Part shown: positions 11,114 to 22,299 of the stretch, piece after piece
Layout of the letters: each line of letters begins with the position of its first letter
Numbering within the stretch: position 1 is the first letter of the stretch
NCBI GenBank assembly: GCA_958450325.1
Contig: OY288242.1
Coordinates: 22,512,474 to 22,576,473 of the forward strand
Length of the DNA: 64,000 bases
Direction of reading: 5' to 3'
From: Agrostemma githago
Taxonomy: Eukaryota; Streptophyta; Magnoliopsida; Caryophyllales; Caryophyllaceae
Position numbers and translations under genes: made by a program
Notes under the pieces: model-generated
Database searches by the model: none
Told to the model about the DNA's origin: nothing
What the model saw: the letters and a program-made list of their open reading frames with translations, nothing else

Positions 11114-11300
11114 CTCCCTCCGTCCCAATGAATTGTTTGCCTATTCCATATTGGGGCGTCTCAATGAATTGTTTGCCTTTCTATTTTAGGAATGCTTTTT
11201 ATATGTAATTTGATCATTTGCTCCACATGTCACGTCATAATTGGATCTCTTTCCCTTAGTGTCAAAACCAAAGGCAAACAATTCATTGAAACGGAGGGAG
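11114..11300. mobile_element. Stowaway-type MITE in the LTR of element A
   Basis: A 187-bp element with inverted ends starting CTCCCTCCGT and ending ACGGAGGGAG. The ends match over about 29 bases, including AATGAATTGTTTGCCT, and TA lies on both sides (11112-11113 and 11301-11302). CTCCCTCCGT ends with a TA target are the signature of plant Stowaway (Tc1/mariner) MITEs. It has no coding capacity. Confidence 0.93.
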
Positions 11301-12184
11301 TAAGTCGTTTTAAATTAACTAGCACGATATAAATTTTCTCCGCGTTTATTAATGTCGTAATTAATCCAATTGAATTAGAGGACATCTATATTAGCATCAA
11401 CGAAAATCGTGTTAATTAATTTATTTGACTAAATCATTAGATTCGACATCCAATTATGGAATTGATATCGAATCTAATAGATCGATACTTTAATTAAAAA
11501 AAACTCGACTTGATTCCCTCCGCATCCCGACATCATAATTAATTCTTGCGAATTGTTTGATGTCGGATCCGCATCAACGGGTTTCGACCCTTATTAAATA
11601 TAATGCTTGTTTTTGAAAAATAATGTAAATATACGACTAATGATAATGATGCAAACAAAATAAAAAAAGTATTGTTTAAGTTAACTAATCTCAATAATCA
11701 AATAATCGGGGTATTGGAACAAGCGACCGTCAACGCTGTGTGCAGTACACTTGTATATTCGTGTTTCCTTATTCCGATACCCCTCTTATTCGACACAAAT
11801 CGATAAGTATTTTAATGTTTTGTATTAGTATTATCGATATTATGATGCAATAAAGAAAAAAAAATAAAGAAATAAAAAAGTAAGAAAAAGCGAAGAAGAT
11901 GACGAGAGGAAGAAAAGAAGGAGAGAACGGGGTTTTGAGACCCTCAACCTACATGTTCTTGTCTCGGATCGATCTCGTAACCGTGGCTTTAACACAAGAG
12001 TCTTCGAGGTTTTATGGAGGTTAAGTTATGGTGGCTCGGGATTGATTCCTAAAACTAGGTTTAGGGTTTTTTTGCTAGTGTGGAATTGCTAGGGTTTGAT
12101 TAGGGTTTGTAATAGATGTTGTATGTGTGTGTAGGGTTGCTCTAGGGTTTTTTTCAATGTCTGAAAGTGTGTTGCATGGGGGTG

Positions 12185-12193
12185 TTTATATAG
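12185..12193 (-). promoter_or_regulatory. TATA box in the 5' LTR of element A
   Basis: The minus strand reads CTATATAAA about 415 bases into the LTR, which marks the likely U3/R boundary and transcription start of gag-pol. It is the only good TATA motif in the first third of the LTR. Confidence 0.6.
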
Positions 12194-12605
12194 GCATGGT
12201 CATGCACTTTGGTGTCTAGGGTTTTGCCTTGACGGACTTGACCTGATGGCCCATCTGAAGATGGATTGTTGGTTTTGCTTCTTGAGTTGGACTTTTGATG
12301 TTGTGAATGGTTGTTTTGTATGTTTCGGAAACGACCTTGACCAGGGTTGACCCAATCGCAAAAAAGTCGGTTTTAATTCCGGTGTCGGTTTCGGCCCAAA
12401 TTAGCCTTGTTTGGCTCGGAACGGTCCGTTGGGCCTGGATTCGAGGTTGATTTTGTGAGATTTGTACTCTGTAAGTGTGTTAGCCAGCGATTAATGGATT
12501 TAAGCCCGTATCCGAGCGCATAGAAGCACGTTAGCGTCCGATCATCATCGGGTATTTTTTGGAAACTGCCATAGACACCTGGCAGTCAAAATGCGGGTGT
12601 CTACA

Positions 12606-13795
12606 CATAGGCATCCCGAAAGATAGCTATTCGAGTGGAGACTGACGCCCTCGAATAGTTTATCTTGGTGTATTTTTTCGTAGGGGTCATAGGCATCCCG
12701 AAAGATAGCTATTCGGGTGGAGACTGACGCCCTCGAATAGTTTATCTTGGTTTATTTTGTCCTAGGGGTCATAGGCATCCCGAAATACAACTATTCAAGT
12801 GGAGATTGACGCCCTCGAATAGTTTATCTTGGTTTATTTTGTCCTAGGGGTCATAGGCATCCCGAAAGATAGTTATTCGAGTGGAGACTAACGCCCTCGA
12901 ATAGTTTATCTTGGTGTATTTTGTCGTAGGGGTCATAGGCATCCCGAAAGACAGCTATTCGAGTGGAGACTGACGCCCTCGAATAGTTTATCTTGTTTAT
13001 TTTGTCCTAGGGGTCATAGGCATCCCGAAAGAAAGCTATTCGAGTGGAGACTGACGCCCTCGAGTAGTTTATCTTGTTTTACTTTGTCCTAGGGGTCATA
13101 GGCATCCCGAAAAACAGCTATTCGAGTGGAGACTGACGCCCTCGAGTAGTTTATCTCGTCTTACTTTGTTCCTAGAGGTCATAGGCATCCCGTAAGAAAG
13201 CTATTCGAGTGGAGACTGACGCCCGTGAGTAGGTTATCTCGTTTTACTTTGTTCTAGGGGTCATAGGCATCCCGAAAGACAGCTATTCGAGTGGAGACTG
13301 ACGCCCTCAAGTAGTTTATCTTGTTTTACTTTGTCCTAGGGGTCATAGGCATCCCGAAAGACAGCTATTCGAGTGGAGACTGACGCCCTCGAGTAGTTTA
13401 TCTCGTTTTACTTTGTCCTAGGGGTCATAGGCATCCCGTAAGAAAGCTATTCGAGTGGAGACTGACGCCCGTGAGTAGTTTATCTCGTTTTACTTTGTCC
13501 TAGGGGTCATAGGCATCCCAAAAGGCAGCTATTCGAGTGGAGACTGACGCCCTCAAGTAGTTTATCTTGTTTTATTTTGTCCTAGGGGTCAGAGGCATCC
13601 CAAAGACAAGTGTACGAGTTGAGACTAACACACTCGAACATTTTATTTCGCTTTATTTCGTCCAAGGGGTCACAGGCATCCCGAAGACGACCGCTCGAGT
13701 GGAGACTGATGCCCTCGAACGTTTTATTTCATTAAGTCCAAGGGTTCACAAGCATCCCAAAGACATTTGCTCAAATGGAAGCCAACACATATAAA
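12606..13795. repeat. 82-bp tandem array with an internal inverted repeat (3' region of element F)
   Basis: About 14 head-to-tail units. The motif CATAGGCATCCCG starts at 12606, 12688, 12770, 12852, 12934, 13015, 13097, 13180, 13262, 13344, 13426 and 13508, then at degenerate units near 13590, 13671 and 13747. Each unit contains CTATTCGAG and, 15 bases later, its reverse complement CTCGAATAG, often with one G-T-compatible change. Units become more diverged toward the right end. Tandem arrays before the 3' LTR are known in Retand. The frames running through it (for example 13567-13794) are repeat artefacts. Confidence 0.93.
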
Positions 13796-14120
13796 CATTC
13801 TTCACATCCGCGCTTAACGCGTTACCTATACACAAAGGCATTTAAAATTGAACAAACTTTTAAGCAATCCGAAAAAGGCAAACCGCACGAGCATGAAGAA
13901 CTGAGAACGAGATGACAAGCACCGGCCTGGGCCCAAGCAAGCAACCGTAAGCAAAGACATCAGGTACGATTTCTAAGCCTTGGCTGGCGAGCCTCAACAC
14001 GTAGTCCAATGGACTTAAAACGACCCGACCGGACAGCCACCAGGTCGTAATCCTCGATTAACCTGGGTGGCTATACTTTGACTTTCGCCTTGTCCAAGCG
14101 TCAGTCAAATTGGGGGCTTC

Positions 14121-16200
14121 TGTAGACACCCAGATTTGGACCTGGTGGCCGCAGAAGAGCCCAACAAACACCCGATGACGATAGGACTGCAACGCGACGC
14201 GGGTTCGCGATGTTTTAGGTAGCTTTTCTATAGAACGGATCAAATAAATTACTCAGAATAATTAAACTAACATGATGGGAGCTTTAGTCGTGTTGTTACG
14301 ATCGAATAGACACTAAATAGAGTCAATTCCGACACATGGGCCCCGAGTTGGTCCCGAAACTCGAACCGAGTCAGCACCGCGCCAAGCAAACCCCGGGATG
14401 CACACCCGAGGCCCGCTAAGTATCACGGCACTAAGTCAAGGGAGGGAAACCTTAACCCCCAAGATACGTATTGTACGCCCGCCTCTCGGATTTGGAAAGT
14501 ATCAAAACCGTATCTTCAAAACACCGGGCGCCTCACCTTGCGCGCCAGAGTCTTCCCACGCCTAAACCCAGGCGCCTGAGTCTTGGTGCGCCTAGACTCG
14601 GGCGTCTATCTGGGTGACGAGGGCCAAAAACACCTATAAATACCCCCCCCCCCCACCTCCTCCCCGCCCCCTTACCTCATTCATTCAACACTTCCTCTTC
14701 AATTCTCTTCCCCCTTCACACGTAAGAGTTTCTCACTAAGGGCTCGCACTCCGAAACCTAAGGCAAACGATCCACTTGATCGTAGTTCTGATAAAAGCGA
14801 CATCGATGCTACTCCTCACCTTCGAGCACCCCACTCGACCCCGAGGTGCCTGTGTTCGACTACCTATAGTCTAGTAACGAAGTTCTGCCGGATTAGTCGC
14901 AGAATCAGCCCATAGTAACGGAGCTCTGCCGGAGTAGCCGCAGGAAGGGTCAACGGTAACGGAACTCTGCCGAAATCACCAGGCAACAAGGAGGATCCAC
15001 CTTTGAAGCCGATTCGTCACTAGGTTGTCATCTAAACAAAACTTTACATTCTCGCACTTTCTTTTATTATGCACTACAATAATACTAGGCATGGACACTA
15101 GTTCCATAAACACATACTAAAACAAGTAACATCCCAACTTCAACCGCAAACACTAAAATACACTAAATAGATCCGAGCAATTCCGAGATCCGTTCTCAAC
15201 TATCTATGGATCGTGTCCCGTTTAGTGTATACTCCGAGGGTGCAACTCCTCACAATGTGATTTACTTACATTCGCATTTACAGCTTTCATATGATTTATC
15301 GCTTTTATGACCTTATAATCGCACGCTAAATCACCTAACACGGAATTCAAAACGTAAAACAATTAAAACTGAAAAAAGTGATGGTCGGGTTCCGTATTAT
15401 TCCGGGTGCTCGCCTTACTAGGTTCGACGCGTCTCTATTAATACCGAACCGACGCATCTTAAGCAGAATACCAGGTAAGGTTTATCACGAGAACGATCAA
15501 TATCCGTATTATCACGTTAAAACTGATTTGCTAATACGTATAATATTAGTACTCTCTACTATCCTACGTGCATCTTTTCATGGCCTGCTTGTCACATGAA
15601 ATCGCATGCAAAGAATGTAAACGCAACTACTTTGACGATAAAACTTACTTGTCCTTAAACAACCGACGTAGCAAACGATATAGGGTGAAAACAATGGATG
15701 TTACAGTACTTCCGCCACAGCAAAAAAACTAAGTTATCAGCCCACCCATTGATTAGTAGAGGCCGCTATAGTGCGGGCGGGATTAGGTGTTGACATCTAT
15801 CGGATGTTGCCTTCCCAATACGTACCCTCACCCCTTACTCAGAATCGACGGTTTTCGGATGTCCAAAACCATTGGCAATAAGAGTCACTCTAGGCATTGA
15901 GTGCTTAAGGTACAAGTCTTTATCTTTAGGTCCTGTGCCCCTCAACTTTGAGCCGGCCAGGGATCAAAGTTGACTTGAACGGTTTCCGAGTCCCCATAAT
16001 TGACTCTGTGGCAACTCCACAAATCGCCAACGAATTCAGTTCACTAAAAAGGTCGCCTTACCAAACGAATCGGCCTTTAAACATTTACAACCACGACTCG
16101 ATCGATTCCAAACGAAAACATGGGTGCCCGCACCCGTCTAGTAAAAGTCTGGATCCTCATCCGAATCAAGGTTCGAAATATCACCCCGTACGCGAGATCG
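14121..16200 (+). repeat. 3' LTR of element F (right border approximate)
   Basis: It starts TGTAGACACCCAGATTTGG after the polypurine tract. A TATAAATA box lies at 14635-14642. The segment near 15760-15850 (TAGAGGCCGCTATAGTGCGG and ACCCTCACCCCTTACTCAGAA) matches the E LTR near 45452, about 390 bases before the E LTR end. By that measure the F LTR should end near 16150-16200. The LTR is diverged from those of A and E. Confidence 0.65.
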
Positions 16201-18650
16201 AACCAGCCCCCGACCGGGAGGGAGCCGCATGGGTGGCCGCCGCCACACATTCCTCCGACGTCCCCAGTAGCGTCCGAAGCATGACCCTTAGCCTCAGCCT
16301 CAACCTCCCTCTCCGCCTTGGCCCCAAACCTAGTCTCACCCTGCGCCAAGGTCTCGCCCTGAGTAGGGGTGTTCACTTCGTGGTCCAGACCGAAAACCGG
16401 ACCGGACCGTTGCACTTTGGTCCGGACCAGACCGGACCGAATATTATATGGTCCGGTCCACGGTCCACATGATATTGATTATTTGGTCTTTGGTCCGGTC
16501 CTGGACCGAACCGATTGGACCGCAGACCGAATAAAGGACCGAATGGACCGTATTATAAAACAATACAATATAAATAATTTGCACAAAATCAGCCGCATAA
16601 TTGAAAAATCGAATAAAAATTCTTAAATCCTAATCTACAATAAATGGAAAACGAAATATAATTCTTATAGAGTTTGATTATGCACCTATTATTGTTTTTT
16701 AATGTTATTATTATATAAAAAAATTGGTAGTAATTTATTTCGGGTTCTTTGGTCCATTATGGTCCATTACGGTCCGGTCCACATTTTATTACGGTCCAAC
16801 CCGGACCGGACCAACATAAATATGGTCCGGTCCATGGTCCAACTTTTTAAACAATTATGGTCTTCGGTCCAGGCTAAACGGTCCGGTCCGGTCCGGTCCT
16901 GGACCGACGAACGCCCCTAGCCCTGAGTCCGAGCCAACTACTCCTTAAGGTTGGCAATCTCATTATCCCGAGATTGCAGAAGTTGCAGTAACTTGGCCTC
17001 ATTTGTCTCGAGCTTGGTCACCCGAGTCGCCATCTGCCTCACCGGAACATTCTACAAATACACTTATCCTTTAGAAAAAACACTACCAGCCTAGAAAATC
17101 AGCTCTAGGAAAGGCATACTTACCGATCGAGGTCCCGAAATATCATGAGAAGAGGCAGCAGCCGCTCTCAACGCATAGACCCGGAAGCAGTTGGCAGCTT
17201 GCCACAACCGCTGACGGGAAGCCGACGAAACCTAAGAGACAAAACCAAACAAATTAGTAAAAAAAACCAAACCCTCAAGTGCCGAGTTCAAGGTAATACC
17301 GAGAGTTACCCGGTACACCCGGTCACGCCACTCCATCCCAACCTCCATCTCCTCAGTGAAACATGGGGGAAGAGGCTCTGTAAAGGCTACCCCAGTCGCA
17401 TCGACCCTGAGCAGTGTCGAGGGGAAGTCTGGGGGCTGAATAGCATCGGTCAGATCGGCCAACTGAAGGAAAAGCAAACCATTCAAAATACAAGCAGACA
17501 ATAAACCATAGAACAAAACGAACAATAAAACAAAAACCGAGTACTCGCCATGAGGCGGTGGCAAGCTAGTCGCTGGCAGACGTGAGACACGTAGGAGGCA
17601 CCAGGCACCAACAGTTCGTCGCCTCTCTCTCTGTCTCTACCCTCGTGAGCCTCTGCGGTGGTCGGCGGTCTAAACACGGTCCGTGGAGGATCAACCAACA
17701 CTCTGAACTCATCACATAAACACTGACACACCAACCTCTCACCCAGATACCACACCGAGCGAAACAATGCAGGAAGGAGCATCCTCCTATAACTCCTAGG
17801 CCTCAATTCTGCCCCTACATACTCAGGCAGACCCTCATAGTCGGCCCAAGTACGGGCCAAGAACTGCATAAACAAACTGACATTTCAATAATCCTAATCT
17901 CGAGGGCTACTATAGAAAACAAACAGTAAGAAGGAAACTTATATCCTCGGGGCACAGCTGGTTCACCCGCACATTCTCCGACGAGTAGTGACTCATCATG
18001 CTCTTAGCCTGAGCTAACCTCCACTCCATCCCCGCCGGAAACCTAACCGGACGAGCGGGCACCGTCTTGGGTGCCAAGCGAGGAAAGTAAGAATAGATCC
18101 AAGCCTGCAAAACCCAAAAACATCATCAGCAAAACCTAACCGAACTAAGTAAAACCCCGAAACCAAGAATAAGAGACAGTAACTAACCTCCAGTATGAGA
18201 CCTGGACCCACGATGGGTAAAGCCAAGCCGGAGTCCACCCTCTGCGGCCTCACCATGACCTGTAGGCAACGGGTCATCTCCGCAAAAGTTGCGGTCACCT
18301 AGTCAAAACGACCTAGCTGATCCAAGTCAACTAGGAAAGACAAGATCCTAGTACACTAAACCTCCCGCCCTTATCCGAGAAGGGGGCCGACCCTAGGAAG
18401 TACCACAACCACAGACGGGCATCCTGCGGCGGCGTGTTGGGCACTCAACCCTCTAGCACCGCCACCCTCTCGAAGTGGTCGGTAATGTACGAGCTCACCA
18501 AAGCATGGGGCGCACTGTAAGCCTCACGCTCTAAACAATCCCTGATCCACCCCTTGAGCTCGTCACTATGTAACCTAGGGCCTTCAGGAGCCCACCTAAT
18601 CATCTCAGGACCCCAGCGCAAACCCGTGATAACCCCAAAATTCTCCAAAA
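16100..18650 (-). pseudogene. Broken multi-exon plant mobile domain (PMD) gene
   Basis: Reading right to left, the pieces are: 18648-18445 (WIRDCLEREAYSAPHALVSSY); around 18400-18190 (LGSAPFSDKGG, then VDLDQLGRFD and TATFAEMTRCLQVMVRPQ); an intron ending in TTTTGCAG at 18107; 18106-17940 (AWIYSYFPRLAPK, then RFPAGMEWRLAQAKSMM); 17875-17600 (RSYRRMLLPALFRSVWYLGERLV); 17450-17270; and a coiled-coil tail (17035-16120, VTKLETNEAKLLQLLQSRD) cut by a hAT-type MITE. The order and motifs fit the PMD family (PF10536). Frameshifts, a stop after the first piece and a TAG in the tail break it. It may be the antisense gene of another Tat element. Its function is unknown to me. Confidence 0.65.
16364..16919. 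mobile_element. hAT-type non-autonomous element (MITE) rich in GGTCC repeats
   Basis: A 556-bp element starts TAGGGGTGTTC and ends GAACGCCCCTA as imperfect inverted ends. It is flanked by an 8-bp duplication GCCCTGAG (16356-16363 and 16920-16927), which is the hAT target size. The interior carries many GGTCC and GGACC motifs, often as GGTCCGGTCC, mostly in the outer thirds and AT-rich in the centre. It encodes no transposase. Repeated subterminal motifs are typical transposase-binding arrays of hAT elements. Confidence 0.92.
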
Positions 18651-18787
18651 GTCATCCCGACCTCTCCAAATGACATATAGAATGTCGAGGTCATATCGTG
18701 AAAGCGATCTACCATCGCTCTAATTACCACGAGGTTGCACTTGGTCTTGCAACCTACTAATCGGACCCAATGCCCGACCACGGGGCC

Positions 18788-20216
18788 TGTAATCCCCTAG
18801 AAAATCTAACGCAATACAATGGTGGAAACACTGTAGAGTTGGGATTAAAACACACTGACAAACTATATCTTATTAAAAGAAATGGTAAGTTAATACAAAG
18901 GTCTCTTTTTACAAAAGGACTAAAAAGGAAATTCTCGCAAACGAGTTATACAAATCCATAAACTACATGAATAAAGAAAGAGTAAGATCCACGCTACTCG
19001 CTAGCTCAAACCCAAAACCCAACAGCAAACATCTGTCATGTTATAAACATAACAGTCACGTCAGTGGGGAGTAACTCGGACGTTCTCCCAGCCAAATTAT
19101 ATCAATATGGAAAAATAATAGTATTATTATATCAAAATATTTTGAAAGAGAAAACATTAAAACGATATAATAAAAATAAGTTTTCAGCGAAACTTAAAGC
19201 AATTGCCAACTTGCAAGTCAAAATCAATCGATAATAATAGTATAAAAAATGGCGTTATGAAAATTCGATCAGTGTGCACATGGCTAGACTTTCACTAGGG
19301 ATAATACTGGAAACTAGCTTCGAGAACTGTAGAATTAGTTAATAACAGAATCCAGTCTCTACCTAGGCAACTCAACTATAACAGGACAGCGTACAACGAG
19401 GTCCTGGTTTAAGTAGTATACACCCCTCCTGGACACCAAATGTATCCAGTTCAACTGACGCCGACTAACACGATGCGATTAAGGGCACAATGCACACTCT
19501 CCTGGGCAAAACTACGCCCAGTTCAACGACCAAATGCGCTCCAAATAGGCACACTGACTTTATAGTTGATGGCAAAAACATACATCCCAGACTATATTAC
19601 TCTAACCCCACACTTGTCCTTATTCCTTAACTCCAAAACAAGTCATTATCGATATTAAAAAGATATAATCATTATGAGGATAAAAGGAATAAACATTTTA
19701 TATTAAAAGGGAAACTTTCTATAAATAAAAACTTACTAAATTTAGAAACTTGCTTAAAATAGAAATAATCTTATAGAAAATACGTAAGTTATTAAAATAA
19801 GTGAAATGTATAAAAATAGCATTTCCAACGAAATTAACATTTTATTATTATCGTCATTATCGTAACTTTAATATAATTCTAAATTCGTTACTCAAAATAA
19901 AAATTAAATTTAATAAGTCAATATATAGTATTTTATAAATAATTAGGAAATTGAGTTAAAACTATAAATTTTAGAAAAGAGATGTTTTAAGAAAATGATA
20001 TCAAAATTAATTGCGTCAACGAGTTTTATAAATTAAACAAAATTTTATAAAGCTTTCAAATTATTTTTAACAAATACATTTTATCAATAAATAATACTGA
20101 TTTTACTAAAAATAATCAATCGTAGACAAATGAGAAATTATTAGGAAAAATAGTCTCGACTAAAAACGTATTTAAAATAAAATCGACTGTTATATCGTTT
20201 AATAATATAAGTCGTA
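18788..20216. repeat. Repeat H copy 1 (LTR-like, AT-rich, truncated on the right)
   Basis: It begins TGTAATCCCCTAGAAA and is strongly similar along its length to copy 2 (23609-24767 plus 42126 onward). Similarity ends near 20216, where element G starts, so the right end is missing. TG at the start suggests an LTR, but no partner coding region is seen. The segment around 19924 (TATAG once) is the uninterrupted version of the site where element B inserted into copy 2. Confidence 0.75.
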
Positions 20217-20229
20217 AAACCGGAGGTCC

Positions 20230-21790
20230 CACGCGAGCGCGCACGGGGCGCCGGGCGGTGCGGACGGGCGTCCATAACTCCCTGATTGTCTCATTCTGAC
20301 CTTGGCGCATGATCATCAGGTCCACCGCCATTATCTGCCTGTGGCGGCTGCCAGCATATTGGTCGATGAAGGCCGAGCTGAGTTCAACGAAAGTGCGGAT
20401 AAAGGTCGTCGGCAGCCCCCTAAACCAGGATTGCGCGAATCTTGTGAGGGTCGTTTGGAAGATTCAACAATAGACTACGTCGTCTACTTCGTACATGGCC
20501 ATGTGACTTTTGAATGCTGCCAGGTGGTCTTCTAGGTCCATGGTGCCGTCAAATTGAACGTTGAGCACCTTGACCCTAGGAACCGGAGATTCTAACACTT
20601 TTGGGTGCAAAGGTGACGCGGTGGGTCATCCTTTTTGAGGCGTCCTCGTTGGGGTAACCGCCAATTTTGACTCACCCTCCCCCTCTGCCTGGGCCTTGGG
20701 GGAGTGTCGCCTTCTCGAGATGGAAGACTCTGGTGTCAGGCTGCTTTGGATGCGGTGGCTCTGCCCCTGGCCCTCTTGGGCGACTGGCTGAGCGGGATCG
20801 TGTCGACCGCTCATGCTCCCTCAAGCCCCCTAGTCTGTCTTGAGCTCTTCTAGGAAGTTTTTCAGCTCCCACGCGGGGGCCCAGACGATGTAGCATTGTT
20901 CTCTTAGGACTGAAAGTACGCCTAGTCTTCTTTGAGCTGGGACCAAGGCGGGGACGTATCGTAGGCGTGAAACTTCGACTCCTCTCCCTCCTTTTTTTCT
21001 CCTGGGGCGTCGACCTCTTCATCTATTCGGTCGTCGCTTGTGATAGGGATGACAATGTCTGTTCCCCGATACTTCTCCACGTACTTATGGCGGGGGACAC
21101 TTCCCAGAGATACCCTTACCGTTGCCGCTCAAGCTCTAGGTGTTCTCTGGTTAGTCGCTCTCCCGTTTTCTTCAGTGCGCGAGCTCGCTCTTAAATGGTC
21201 GTCGACTCAGGGAAAAGCTGCCTTGGGGGCATGTTTGACCTCTAGGGGGCTCCCAGCGCATCCTGTGCGACAACAACCTTAGTTCCCAGCAGGGCCGCGA
21301 AGAATTGATGGGCAGCTTTCAGTTACTCTGGGGTGAATGCTTCTACGGGCGGTTGGGTCGGAGTGAGCGCAACCAGAGTAAGGGCCTCCACTGTCGGGGC
21401 CTTGCCGTGATTAGCATTACGGGATTGTTCGCTCGTGGGCTGCGTTGTCTCCTCGAGGCGTATCGTGGTCGGGATGAAACACCCCACATTGATTGAAGAT
21501 GTCCTATTTATGAGCATAAATGACTAGTGCTTAATGGGATTGAAAAATACTACTCGTATCAATAAAGTGCACTTTCGTTTTTGGTCATCCATGCAAAAGA
21601 ACTCCACAGTAAAGTGTGCTTGAGTGGGAGTAATCTTAAGATGGGGGACCTCCTGAGAAGGTCTCTAGGATGTGCATGAGTGAGGTTCGGTGCTAGTTTG
21701 GGCCGGAGTGTTACACGAGATGTCCTGAGGTGTGCCCGACGTGCCTTGGTCGGTTAGTTTTGTTGTTGTTGGTTTATTGATAGAGACTTG
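20230..21790 (-). pseudogene. gag: Gag remnant of element G
   Basis: Frames are shifted several times. Recognisable parts are AAHQFFAALLGTKVV (near 21270), a charged linker with many Arg and Ser (21022-20672), and the gag core MDLEDHLAAFKSHMAMYEVDD (near 20490-20540), followed by WFRGLPTTF and YAGSRHRQI. The same order is present in B and C. There is an in-frame stop just after the core begins. It has no knuckle, protease or pol. Confidence 0.75.
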
Positions 21791-21796
21791 TTTAGT

Positions 21797-21814
21797 TCCC
21801 CACAGACGGCGCCA
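21797..21814 (-). other. Primer-binding site of element G
   Basis: The minus strand reads TGGCGCCGTCTGTGGGGA three bases inside the LTR border. It is identical to the PBS of B and C and different from the tRNA-Arg type of A and E. I am not certain which tRNA it pairs with. Confidence 0.8.
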
Positions 21815-21817
21815 AAT

Positions 21818-22299
21818 TGTTTGGGATGCAAACAATCAATACGAGCCGGCTAGGATCGCCGATAGGTTCTTCCTATTGCTTCCTTTTGATATCTGGTCGG
21901 CTGCTGCCACTGCATAAGTGAGAAACAAGAGCCTCGGAGGATGTTCGAGGTTGCCTCTTCGACGCTCAAATTAGCGAAGGGTTTTACGGTAAATGTCTCG
22001 GTTTTAGTCAAAGATCTTATCTCTCTTTCTACTAAGATAAGTTAGTACTTATTTGTTCACCCTTGATTGGGGAGAATAGTGCCCTATTTATAAGGAGAGA
22101 ACAAGGAAGGGGCCTCTTCTTATAGACAGGACATTACCGGGTCTAGGTCGTCGTCCGGGTGGCCGACAAGGCATGGAGGGCATCGGTCATCAGACTGGAA
22201 ATGTCTTTGCTATGGTCCCGTGTAGGTCGGCGTCCATCTAGGGGTCAAGCGAACGTTGGTCGCCCTACCCTGGTCAAGCTCTTTGTATGACCCCCATCA
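21818..22299 (-). repeat. 5' LTR of element G
   Basis: On the minus strand it runs from TGATGGGGGTCATAC (22299) to GTTTGCATCCCAAACA (21818), giving TG...CA ends next to the PBS. A TATAAATAGGG motif lies on the minus strand near 22085-22095. No second LTR of G is in the window. Confidence 0.75.

Larger units (their letters stand above)
1..12605 (-). mobile_element. Element A: Tat-lineage (Ogre/Retand-like) Ty3/gypsy retrotransposon, left end outside the window
   Basis: Read on the minus strand, the order is 5' LTR (12605-10086), primer-binding site, leader, gag-protease, RT with two RNase H domains, integrase, then an antisense ORF pointing the other way. The 3' LTR should lie left of base 1. 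Dual RNase H and an antisense ORF after pol are known features of Tat elements. The right edge abuts a tandem array of a different element (F), so A inserted into that array. The target duplication cannot be checked because the left end is missing. Several stops and frameshifts make A non-functional as it stands. Confidence 0.9.
10086..12605 (-). repeat. 5' LTR of element A
   Basis: On the minus strand it starts TGTAGACACCCGCAT (12605) and ends ATGTCATGTCCACA (10086), giving TG...CA ends. It shares both ends, and the segment around 10400-10470 (GGGTGAGGGTACGTGTTGG and neighbours), with the LTR of element E. A Stowaway MITE lies inside at 11114-11300. A TATA box lies at 12185-12193. Confidence 0.9.
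12606..16200 (+). mobile_element. Element F: 3' end of a Retand-like element, interrupted by element A
   Basis: Visible parts are the tandem array, a non-coding stretch (13800-14102), a polypurine-like tract AAATTGGGGGCTTC just before 14121, and a 3' LTR that begins TGTAGACACCC, the same start as in A and E. The rest lies left of A, outside the window. The right border of the LTR is uncertain because no second copy is present for comparison. Confidence 0.7.
20221..22299 (-). mobile_element. Element G: truncated Tat element (5' LTR, PBS and gag remnant)
   Basis: On the minus strand a 482-bp LTR (22299-21818) is followed by a PBS (21814-21797, TGGCGCCGTCTGTGGGGA) and a broken gag. The same PBS occurs in B and C. 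Everything after the gag core is missing, because the left edge joins directly to repeat H copy 1 at about 20220. Either G was deleted on that side, or the junction is a rearrangement between two repeats. Confidence 0.8.

Noticed and set aside
12606..13795. A CRISPR-like pattern of regular repeats
   Set aside because: The whole 82-bp unit is repeated with no unique spacers, and it lies next to a plant LTR. It is a Retand-type tandem array.
15948..16626. Frames of 85-174 residues on both strands
   Set aside because: They cross the end of the F LTR and the start of a hAT MITE, so they cannot be one gene.
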